In this document: positions 42,177-48,888 of the stretch, piece after piece
Numbering within the stretch: position 1 is the stretch's first letter
How the letters are laid out: every line of letters begins with the position of its first letter
Assembly: GCA_027490975.1 (NCBI GenBank)
Contig: JAIXXA010000031.1
Location: 1 to 48,888, forward strand
Direction of reading: 5' to 3'
Source of the DNA: Rhodospirillaceae bacterium
GTDB lineage: Bacteria > Pseudomonadota > Alphaproteobacteria > CACIAM-22H2
Length of the DNA stretch: 48,888 nt
The notes under the pieces: model-generated
The model's input: the letters and a program-made list of their open reading frames with translations, nothing else
The model's database searches: none
Told to the model about the DNA's origin: nothing
Position numbers and translations under genes: made by a program

Positions 42177-43708
42177 AGACGCCCCTCAACATCGTCTGGT
42201 TCAAGCGCGATCTGCGCGTCGCCGATCACCGCCCGCTGGCGCTGGCCGCCGAAGCCGGACCGGTCTTGCCGCTCTACATCGTCGAGCCCGCGCTTTGGCG
42301 GCAGCCCGACGCATCGGCGCGGCAATGGGCTTTCGCAGCAGAGTGTTTGGCCGAGCTTCAGACCGAGCTTGCCGCCCTCGGCCAACCGCTGTGGGTCATG
42401 GTCGGCGACGCGGTTGCGATCTTCGAGGAGTTGCACAAGCAACTGGGCATCGCAGCCCTTTTCAGCCACGAAGAAACCGGCAACGGCTGGAGCTTTGCGC
42501 GCGACCGCGCGGTCGGCGCGTGGTGCAGACGTGCCGGCGTGCCGTGGCGCGAAGAACGGCAATTCGGCGTGATCCGCCGGATCAAATCGCGCAACGGCTG
42601 GGCGGAAGCCTGGGACCGCGATATGGCGCAGCCGGTCGTACACCCGCCCACCGCCCTCATGCCGATCGCGACGGCGGGCCCCACACATGTGCCGGCAAGT
42701 GCGGAACTCGGCCTGCAATCGGACCCGTGCCCGGAGCGCCAAACAGGCGGGCGCAAGGCAGCGTGCGACACGCTCGCAAGCTTTCTCGAAAGGCGGGGCC
42801 GCGACTATCGCTTCGAGATGTCGAGCCCTGTGACCGCGTTCGACGCAAGCTCGCGCCTGTCGCCGCATTTGGCGTGGGGTGCAATCTCGATGCGCGAGGT
42901 GGCGCAGGCAAGCCGGAGGCGCTTGGCCGCACTCGATCCGGCCGATGGGCCCGATGCGCAGCGCTGGCGCGCCTCCTTGCGGTCTTTTGCGGCGCGCCAG
43001 CATTGGCATTGCCATTTCATGCAGAAGCTCGAAGACGAGCCGCGCCTCGAGTTCGACAATCTGCACCAGGCCTATGACGGCATCCGCCCGGACATCGCCG
43101 ATCCGCAACGACTGGCGGCCTGGTGCGAAGGCCGCACGGGCTTTCCGTTCGTCGATGCCTGCATGCGGGCCCTCGATCGGCATGGCTGGCTCAATTTCCG
43201 CATGCGCGCCATGCTGATGTCGTTTGCGAGCTATCACCTGTGGCTGCCGTGGCGCGACAGCGGGCTGCATCTGGCGCGCAAATTCGTCGACTACGAACCC
43301 GGCATCCATTGGCCGCAGGTGCAGATGCAGTCGGGCACGACGGGCATCAACACGATCCGCATCTACAATCCGGTCAAACAGGGATTCGATCAGGATCCGA
43401 CCGGGCGCTTCGTGCGCGCCTACGTGCCTGAACTTCGGGCCGTGCCCGACTTGTTCATCCACGAACCCTGGCGGTGGGACGGTGCAACGACATTGCACTA
43501 TCCGCCGCCGATCGTCGACAATGTCGCGGCAGCGCGGACCGCCCGCGAAGCGCTCTATGCCTTGCGACGGGGTGGCGACCACAAAGAGGCGGCACGCCGC
43601 ATCGTCGACAAACACGGCAGCCGAAAATCGGGCATCGCCCAAGCACAACGCAAACCGCAAGCTGCCAAAGCCCGAGCACCCAACCCGCAATTCGCCTTGG
43701 ATGTCTGA
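42173..43708 (+). CDS. phr: Deoxyribodipyrimidine photolyase/cryptochrome family protein
   Basis: A 511-residue flavoprotein with the normal order: N-terminal alpha/beta antenna domain starting NIVWFKRDLRVADHRPL, then the FAD domain with RLSPHLAWGAISMREV, WHCHFMQKLEDEP, TGFPFVDACMRAL, GWLNFRMRAMLMSFA and QSGTTGINTIRIYNP. Such proteins repair UV pyrimidine dimers with blue light or act as photoreceptors; the subclass is not certain, because the GINTIRIYNP region differs from classical CPD class I enzymes. The ATG overlaps the upstream stop by ATGA. Confidence 0.9.
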   Translation: MKTPLNIVWFKRDLRVADHRPLALAAEAGPVLPLYIVEPALWRQPDASARQWAFAAECLAELQTELAALGQPLWVMVGDAVAIFEELHKQLGIAALFSHEETGNGWSFARDRAVGAWCRRAGVPWREERQFGVIRRIKSRNGWAEAWDRDMAQPVVHPPTALMPIATAGPTHVPASAELGLQSDPCPERQTGGRKAACDTLASFLERRGRDYRFEMSSPVTAFDASSRLSPHLAWGAISMREVAQASRRRLAALDPADGPDAQRWRASLRSFAARQHWHCHFMQKLEDEPRLEFDNLHQAYDGIRPDIADPQRLAAWCEGRTGFPFVDACMRALDRHGWLNFRMRAMLMSFASYHLWLPWRDSGLHLARKFVDYEPGIHWPQVQMQSGTTGINTIRIYNPVKQGFDQDPTGRFVRAYVPELRAVPDLFIHEPWRWDGATTLHYPPPIVDNVAAARTAREALYALRRGGDHKEAARRIVDKHGSRKSGIAQAQRKPQAAKARAPNPQFALDV

Positions 43709-44603
43709 TCGCCCGATGCAGCCCTTGCACAAACATCCGATCCTCGTCGATCCGCGCGTGGCGCGCCTCGTGACGCTCGCCGCGGCTGCATTGAAGCCGC
43801 CGCGCGGCCACGCGCGCATTGCAGCGGCTTTGCTGCTCGGGCTCGTGTGCCATAGTCTTTTTGCCGCAGCCGTGCTTGCGATGGTCGCAGCGATGTTCTT
43901 TGGCATGAGCAAAAGTTTCGGCACGCTTGCATGGCCGTGGGCCGCCATCGCCAATGCATTCTTGCTCCTGCAGTTTCCGCTCGCCCATTCTCTTCTGCTC
44001 ACGCGGCGCGGCGAACATGCGCTTGCACGCGCGGTCCCCGGCCCGCACGGCGCCACGCTTGCGACCACGACCTACGCCATCGTCGCGTCGGCGCAACTGC
44101 TGGCGCTGTTCGCATTGTGGACGCCGTCGGGCATCGTATGGTGGCGCGCCGAAGGGATCGCGTTTTGGGCCGTTACGGCCGCCTATGCCACAAGCTGGCT
44201 GCTGCTGCTCAAGGCGAGCTTCGATGCCGGTGCTGAGGTGCAGACGGGCGCTTTGGGCTGGATGTCGCTGCTCGCGCGCATCCGGCCGGTCTTTCCGGAC
44301 ATGCCGACGCGCGGCCTCTTCCGACTGATCCGGCAGCCAATCTACGTCGCCTTTGCGCTGACACTGTGGACAGTACCGGTTTGGACGCCGGACCAGCTTG
44401 CCGTGGCAGTCTGCTTCACGTTCTATTGCCTGCTTGCCCCACGCCTTAAGGAGAAACGATTCGCGGTACGCTACCGCGAACGCTTTGTGCGCTATCGCGA
44501 ACAAGTCCCCTACGCGCTACCACGCCTTGGCCGCACGAAATGCCGTGCCGATGCCGAGAAACCGCAATCGCCTCACGATCTAGGAACAGCGCGTGACGTC
44601 TGA
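43701..44603 (+). CDS. ICMT/MddA-like membrane methyltransferase
   Basis: A 300-residue integral membrane protein with about six helices. The C-terminal third has the isoprenylcysteine methyltransferase/MddA signature: RGLFRLIRQPIYVAFALTLW, then a helix and RLKEKRFAVRYRERFVRYREQVPYALPRL, which binds S-adenosylmethionine. MddA methylates methanethiol to dimethylsulfide, so a small thiol substrate is possible but unproven. The ATG at 43701 lies 8 bases inside the photolyase gene; a second in-frame ATG is five codons later. The gene end overlaps the DCC gene by 11 bases. Confidence 0.78.
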   Translation: MSDRPMQPLHKHPILVDPRVARLVTLAAAALKPPRGHARIAAALLLGLVCHSLFAAAVLAMVAAMFFGMSKSFGTLAWPWAAIANAFLLLQFPLAHSLLLTRRGEHALARAVPGPHGATLATTTYAIVASAQLLALFALWTPSGIVWWRAEGIAFWAVTAAYATSWLLLLKASFDAGAEVQTGALGWMSLLARIRPVFPDMPTRGLFRLIRQPIYVAFALTLWTVPVWTPDQLAVAVCFTFYCLLAPRLKEKRFAVRYRERFVRYREQVPYALPRLGRTKCRADAEKPQSPHDLGTARDV

Positions 44604-44970
44604 GAAACCCAGAACAACGGCCTATTTCGACGGCGCATGCCCGCTTTGCCGGGCCGAAATCGCCTATTACCGGCGCCAGGACAAAGACGGCGCGATCTGC
44701 TTCGTCGATGTCGCCGCTGCCGATGCCACAACACCCGAAGGCGTGACGCACGCGCAAGCGCTGGAGCGTTTCCACGTACGCGGGCACGACGGCCGAATTC
44801 GTTCGGGCGCCGCCGCTTTCGTTGCTGTCTGGGCACAGTTGCCGCGTTGGCGCTGGGCTGCGCGCATTGCGGCCCTGCCCGGCGTGCTGACGGCAATGGA
44901 ATGGAGCTATCGCCTCTTCCTTCCCGTCCGCCCGTATCTTTCGCGCCTCGTCGGGCGCCGCCGCCTCTAA
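44593..44970 (+). CDS. Thiol-disulfide oxidoreductase DCC family protein (DUF393/YuxK)
   Basis: A 125-residue thioredoxin-like protein with the family signature FDGACPLCRAEI; the two Cys (CPLC) form the redox site, and the DxxCPxC spacing defines the DCC family. It starts with GTG at 44593 inside the previous gene. Such proteins are frequent partners of photolyase and stress clusters. No signal peptide is seen, so it is probably cytoplasmic or membrane-peripheral. Confidence 0.9.
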   Translation: MTSEKPRTTAYFDGACPLCRAEIAYYRRQDKDGAICFVDVAAADATTPEGVTHAQALERFHVRGHDGRIRSGAAAFVAVWAQLPRWRWAARIAALPGVLTAMEWSYRLFLPVRPYLSRLVGRRRL

Positions 44971-44991
44971 CCTTCCGAAGGAAATCGAGCC

Positions 44992-45930
44992 ATGCGAATC
45001 GGAATTGTCGGCGCCGGCATGGCAGGCCTTGCCTGCGCCGAGGCGCTGTCGCGACGGAACTATGCGGTGCAACTCTTCGACAAGGGGCGCGGCCCCGGCG
45101 GACGCATGTCGACCAGGCGTGTCTCGACCGCCCTCGGCGAAGCTTCCTTCGACCACGGCGCCCCCGCCTTCACGGCCAGAGACCCCGCCTTTCGGCAGCG
45201 CCTCGACGCTTGGATCGCTTCAGGCATGGCAGCCGCCTGGCCTGCGGCGGGTCCGACAGCCTATGTCGGCGTGCCGTCCATGGGGACGCCGATCCGGCAC
45301 ATGGCTGCGGGCCAGGCGGTCCGCTTTGCGACGCGCGTGCTGCAGATCGAAGCGGCCAATCCCGGCTGGCGCTTCGTTCTCGAGCAGGGCGATGCGGTCG
45401 AGGTCGATTTTGCTGTCGTTGCGACCCCCGCCGAACAAGCAAGCGCGCTGCTGGACCCGATCGCGCCAGCGTTCGCAGCCCAAGCCGCTGCCGCGCGGAG
45501 CGTGCCATGCTGGACCGTGATGCTCGCCTTTGCCGAAAAGCTTTCGGCCAGTGCGGATTGGCTGCAAGGCAACGAAAGCGACACGGTCGGCTTGGCGGCG
45601 CGCAATTCGGCCAAACCCGGCCGCACCGGGCCCGAGGCGTGGGTGTTGCAGGCCACGGCTAGCTGGTCCAGTGCGCATCTCGAAGCCGATCAGGATTGGG
45701 TCGCAAACGAACTGACGGCCGCCTTTGCTGACCGCATCGGAGCTGCCTTGCCGACGCCGGTCGCGCGCGCGGCGCATCGGTGGCGCTACGCCAATCCGGT
45801 CGCGGTCGGTCCCGGCATCATCTACGATGCGCACCGCCAGCTCGGCATTTGTGGCGATTGGCTTTTGGGCCCGGGCGTGGAAGCGGCCTGGATGTCGGGA
45901 ACTTCTCTGGCCGCGCGCATTGCGGGCTGA
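44992..45930 (+). CDS. Renalase-like FAD/NAD(P)-dependent amine oxidase family protein
   Basis: A 312-residue flavoprotein with GIVGAGMAGLACAEAL at the N-terminus (GxGxxG), FDKGRGPGGRMSTRR with the second dinucleotide motif typical of renalase-like proteins, FDHGAPAFTARD, and the C-terminal FAD-closing ICGDWLLGPGVEAAWMSG. Bacterial renalases oxidise mis-reduced dihydropyridine nucleotides, which would fit an oxidative-stress cluster, but function is not proven. AAGGAA precedes the ATG. It is the last gene of the photolyase cluster. Confidence 0.88.
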   Translation: MRIGIVGAGMAGLACAEALSRRNYAVQLFDKGRGPGGRMSTRRVSTALGEASFDHGAPAFTARDPAFRQRLDAWIASGMAAAWPAAGPTAYVGVPSMGTPIRHMAAGQAVRFATRVLQIEAANPGWRFVLEQGDAVEVDFAVVATPAEQASALLDPIAPAFAAQAAAARSVPCWTVMLAFAEKLSASADWLQGNESDTVGLAARNSAKPGRTGPEAWVLQATASWSSAHLEADQDWVANELTAAFADRIGAALPTPVARAAHRWRYANPVAVGPGIIYDAHRQLGICGDWLLGPGVEAAWMSGTSLAARIAG

Positions 45931-46073
45931 GACGACGTGTTGGCCTGGCGGGCGCGCCGATGGCCCGCTTCGACTGCAGGACGGATTGCGGCCGCGTGCC
46001 GAAAAACCGCTCAAAGGCATGGACGGGTGCGGGCACGACTGTCTAAGTTCCCTGCCTTGGAGTGCAAGAACGC

Positions 46074-47690
46074 ATGATTCGCCTCGACAACATTAGCAAG
46101 CAGAACGGCCAGCAACTTCTCTTCATCGAAGCGTCGGCGGCCCTCCTCAAGGGCGAAAAGGTCGGGCTCGTCGGCCCTAACGGGGCCGGGAAAACGACGA
46201 TCTTCCGCATGATCGCCGGGCGCGAGCAGCCCGACGAGGGCCAGGTGTCCACCGATCGCGGCATCTCCATCGGCTATTTCAGCCAGGATGTGGGCGAGAT
46301 GTCCGGCCGCAGTGCCGTGGCCGAGGTGATGGACGGCGCCGGCGCCGTGAGCGCAGTCGCGGCGGAGCTGAAGGCGCTCGAGGCCCGCATGTCGGATCCC
46401 GACGCCACTGATTTCGAGCAGGTCCTCGAACGCTTCGGCGAAGTCCAGGCGCGCTTCGAGGAGTTGGGCGGCTATGCGCTGGAAAGCCGGGCGCGCGAGA
46501 CGTTGGCCGGCCTCAGCTTCAGCCAGGAAATGATGGATGGCGACGTCGGCGCGCTGTCGGGCGGCTGGAAGATGCGCGTCGCACTCGCCCGCATCCTGCT
46601 GATGCGCCCCGACGTGATGCTGCTCGACGAGCCCAGCAACCATCTCGATCTCGAAAGCCTGATCTGGCTCGAGGCCTTTCTCAAGGGATACGACGGCGCG
46701 TTGATGCTGACCTCGCACGACCGCGAGTTCATGAACCGCATCGTCGATAAAGTGATCGAGATCGACGGCGGCAATCTGACCACCTATTCGGGCAACTACG
46801 AGTTCTACGAAATGCAGCGTGCGCAGAACGAGAAACAGCAGCAGGCGCAGTTCGAGCGCCAGCAAGCCATGCTCGCCAAGGAGATCAAATTCATCGAACG
46901 CTTCAAGGCCCGCGCCTCGCACGCAGCCCAGGTGCAGAGCCGCGTCAAGAAACTCGAGAAGATCGACCGCGTCGAACCGCCCAAACGGCGCCAAACCGTG
47001 GCATTCGAATTCATGCCGGCGCCGCGCTCGGGCGACGACGTGGTCGCCTTGCGAAACGTCCACAAACGCTACGGCGACCGGGTCATCTACGAAGCGCTCG
47101 ACTATACGATCCGCCGCCGGGAGCGTTGCTGCGTGCTCGGCATCAACGGGGCGGGAAAATCGACTTTGCTGAAGCTGGTCGCGGGCACGACGAAGCCCGA
47201 CGCCGGAACCGTGGCGCTCGGCGGCAGCGTCAAGATGGGCTATTTCGCGCAGCACGCGATGGATCTGCTCGACGGCGACCGTACGGTCTTCGAGGCGCTC
47301 GAAGACTCCTTCCCGCGCGCAGGCCAAGGATCGCTGCGCACGCTGGCGGGCTGCTTCGGCTTTTCCGGGGACGAAGTGGAGAAGAAATGCCGCGTTCTCT
47401 CTGGCGGCGAGAAGGCGCGGCTCGTGATGGCGAAAATGCTCTACGACCCGCCGAACTTTCTCGTTCTCGACGAGCCGACGAACCATCTCGACATGGCGAC
47501 TAAGGAGATGCTGATCGCCGCCCTCGCAGATTACGAAGGCACGATGCTGTTCGTTTCGCACGACCGGCGGTTTCTGGCCGCACTTTCCAATCGCGTGCTC
47601 GAGCTCACGCCAGAAGGCATCCATCGCTACGACGGCGGCTACACCGAGTATGTCGCCCGCACCGGCCAGGAAGCGCCCGGCCTACACTGA
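46074..47690 (+). CDS. ABC-F family ATPase (YbiT-like)
   Basis: A 538-residue soluble protein with two ATP-binding domains and no membrane part. The first has GPNGAGKTT (about residues 34-42), LSGGWKMR and MLLDEPSNHLD; the linker (about residues 235-315) is Gln/Lys/Arg-rich and helical, as in ribosome-binding ABC-F factors; the second has GINGAGKST, LSGGEKAR and LVLDEPTNHLD. Length and C-terminus resemble YbiT rather than EttA, Uup or YheS. A role in translation or ribosome rescue is expected. The ATG at 46074 is preferred to a GTG four codons upstream. It stands alone. Confidence 0.93.
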   Translation: MIRLDNISKQNGQQLLFIEASAALLKGEKVGLVGPNGAGKTTIFRMIAGREQPDEGQVSTDRGISIGYFSQDVGEMSGRSAVAEVMDGAGAVSAVAAELKALEARMSDPDATDFEQVLERFGEVQARFEELGGYALESRARETLAGLSFSQEMMDGDVGALSGGWKMRVALARILLMRPDVMLLDEPSNHLDLESLIWLEAFLKGYDGALMLTSHDREFMNRIVDKVIEIDGGNLTTYSGNYEFYEMQRAQNEKQQQAQFERQQAMLAKEIKFIERFKARASHAAQVQSRVKKLEKIDRVEPPKRRQTVAFEFMPAPRSGDDVVALRNVHKRYGDRVIYEALDYTIRRRERCCVLGINGAGKSTLLKLVAGTTKPDAGTVALGGSVKMGYFAQHAMDLLDGDRTVFEALEDSFPRAGQGSLRTLAGCFGFSGDEVEKKCRVLSGGEKARLVMAKMLYDPPNFLVLDEPTNHLDMATKEMLIAALADYEGTMLFVSHDRRFLAALSNRVLELTPEGIHRYDGGYTEYVARTGQEAPGLH

Positions 47691-47700
47691 CCGGCCCTCC

Positions 47701-48854
47701 TCAGACGTTGAAGACGAAATCGGCGGCCATGCCGCTCGTGATCGTCGAGACGCCGAGCAGCGTCACGGTCGTGCCGGAACCAAGGCTGATGGTCGCATTG
47801 CCGCCCGCATAGGTCGTTGCCGACTGAACGTCGGCAATGGCGGCAAAGGACGCAAAGGCGGATATGTCGATCTGGTCTGCGCCAGAAACGAAACCCGAGA
47901 CAGTGTCGGCACCGCTGCCCATCACGTATGTATCGTTGCCTGCCCCGCCGATCAGCGAATCGTTCCCGCCGCTGCCGATCAGCGTGTCGTTGCCGTCGCC
48001 GCCGGTCAGCGTATCGTTGCCGGAGCCGCCGTCGATCCGCGCAGCCGTGCTGCCGGCGACCATAATGTTGTCGGCAGAATTGCCGCCGGTTATCGTCTCG
48101 ACATCGGTCGCAGTGACCCTATTGGCAAAATTGCCGAGGCGTAGCGCGTCGGAGCCCGCCCCAAGATCGATCTGACCGACCGTTGTCGCATTGCCGAGCG
48201 TAACTGTATCCGCATCGGTGCCGCCAACAATGGTTTCGACGTTCGTGATGGTAAGCGTGTTGGCGCTGTCGGCCAGGGTCAAGCGGTCGGTGCCGGCGCC
48301 GAGATCGATCAAGCCTGCCGTCACCTGCGCGCCAAGCGTCACCGTGTCTGCCGCACCGCTGCCAATCAGCGTTTCCACGTTCGAAACCGCAACCGTATTG
48401 CCCGTGCTGCCGCCCAATGCCAAACGGTCGTTGCCACCTGCAAGGTCGATGGAGCCGCTCGTCGCCGCGGTCGAAAGCACGACCGTATCGGCGAGCGACC
48501 CGCCGGTAAGCGTTTCGACGTTCCCGACCGTCAGCGTGTTGGCGAAGTCGCCGAGCACGAGCGCGTCGCTGCCAGCGCGCAGATCGACCGATCCTGCCGT
48601 CATTGCTGCAGCGAGTGTGGCCGTATCATCGCCGGTACCGCCGATCAGGGTTTCGACGTTCGCGACCGTCAGCGCGTTGGCGGAGTTGCCGAGAGCCAAG
48701 TGATCGTTGCCGGCTCCCAGATCGATGGTTCCCGAAACGGCCGCCGTCCCGAGCGTGACGGTATCCGCACGCGTGCCTGCAACGAGGGTCTCGACGTTCA
48801 ACACCGTCACCGTGTTGGCGAAGTTGCCGAGCACCAGACGGTCGTTGCCCGCCA
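47701..48854 (-). CDS. RTX-type calcium-binding repeat protein, C-terminal part (5' partial)
   Basis: At least 384 residues of a probably type I-secreted protein. It has tandem 46-residue repeats (consensus GND-L-LGN-ANT-TV-NVETL-GGT-ADTVTLG), followed by classical RTX nonapeptides (GGSGNDTLTGGDGNDTLIG..., about residues 276-310), which bind Ca2+ in a beta roll. The last residues DFVFNV fit a type I secretion C-terminus. The N-terminal part is lost: the frame runs into the adapter-like end, and the TTG at 48853-48855 straddles the junction, so it is not a start. No secretion genes are present in the window. Confidence 0.85.
48037..48846 (-). repeat. Six tandem 138-bp (46-residue) repeats in the RTX gene
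   Basis: Units begin at residues 4, 50, 96, 142, 189 and 235 of the visible protein; five are 46 residues long (one has 47), and the last passes into the RTX nonapeptides. Each contains NVET followed by an ADTV block and an IDLGAG turn. The array probably continues past the contig end, and such near-identical units are a likely cause of the assembly break. Confidence 0.85.
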
Positions 48855-48888
48855 AGATCGGAAGAGCGCCGTGCAGGGAAAGAGCGTA
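48855..48888. other. Illumina adapter-like sequence at the contig end (artefact)
   Basis: The last 34 bases begin AGATCGGAAGAGC, the common Illumina TruSeq adapter core, and continue in the pattern of the universal adapter reverse complement, with three T-to-C differences from my recollection of it. They do not continue the RTX reading pattern. Treat as non-biological. Confidence 0.88.

Noticed and set aside
41894-44068. Minus-strand open frame of about 724 codons opposite the photolyase gene
   Set aside because: Antisense shadow; the plus strand carries clear photolyase motifs throughout.
45948-45968. GCGGGC/GCCCGC hairpin after the renalase-like gene as terminator
   Set aside because: Only 6 base pairs with a 9-base loop and no T run; expected by chance at this GC content.
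48037-48846. Direct repeats considered as a CRISPR array
   Set aside because: Units are 138 bases, diverged and in frame, and they encode protein repeats without unique spacers.

Overview
The window looks like one contig from a GC-rich bacterium, most likely an alphaproteobacterium of the Rhodospirillales or Hyphomicrobiales kind. This is inferred from the high GC, the strong G/C third-position bias, the abundance of TRAP, tripartite tricarboxylate and ABC uptake systems with Tat-type signal peptides, the GSH-dependent formaldehyde pathway and SoxYZ. The left edge cuts into a hydantoinase A gene. The right edge ends in 34 bases resembling an Illumina adapter, fused inside an RTX-repeat gene, so the right end is an assembly artefact rather than a biological end.

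Layout. 1-4.0 kb: hydantoinase A (partial), an isochorismatase-fold protein without the usual catalytic Cys, and a flavin oxidoreductase, translationally coupled. 4.0-6.1 kb, minus: aldo/keto reductase and a lone soxYZ pair. 6.3-11.2 kb: fused TRAP membrane protein, TRAP receptor, a ferritin-like di-iron protein and a Bug-type receptor. 11.2-14.1 kb, minus: gamma-glutamyltransferase-family protein, iron alcohol dehydrogenase and a small unknown protein. 14.2-21.3 kb: a LacI regulator divergent from a CUT1-type ABC importer (no ATPase), an unknown alpha/alpha-toroid-like protein and a GH2 glycosidase. The divergent gap holds a sigma70-like promoter with a palindromic operator at the expected start of transcription.

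21.6-27.4 kb, minus: a nitrate/taurine-type ABC importer, a TIM-barrel isomerase-like protein, GSH-dependent formaldehyde dehydrogenase and S-formylglutathione hydrolase. This order suggests uptake of a compound whose breakdown releases formaldehyde. 27.4-30.7 kb: a GH130 phosphorylase remnant, a BKACE (DUF849) enzyme and an ATZ/TRZ-type amidohydrolase. 31.1-40.9 kb: ten tightly packed plus-strand genes with two paralogous binding proteins, a Pot/Fe-type ABC importer, two SIS-domain plus PfkB-kinase pairs and a BtpA/SgcQ-like TIM barrel. The SIS/PfkB pairing resembles fructosamine (Amadori/opine) catabolism and is the best candidate for an undescribed pathway here.

41.0-45.9 kb: a light or oxidative-stress cluster with a photolyase-like protein in apparently inverted domain order, a canonical photolyase/cryptochrome, an ICMT/MddA-like membrane methyltransferase, a DCC thiol-disulfide protein and a renalase-like flavoprotein. 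46.1-47.7 kb: an ABC-F ATPase of YbiT size. 47.7-48.9 kb, minus: the C-terminal part of an RTX protein with 46-residue tandem repeats. No rRNA, tRNA, CRISPR array or insertion sequence was recognised. All functional calls come from reading motifs by eye; no database search was run.
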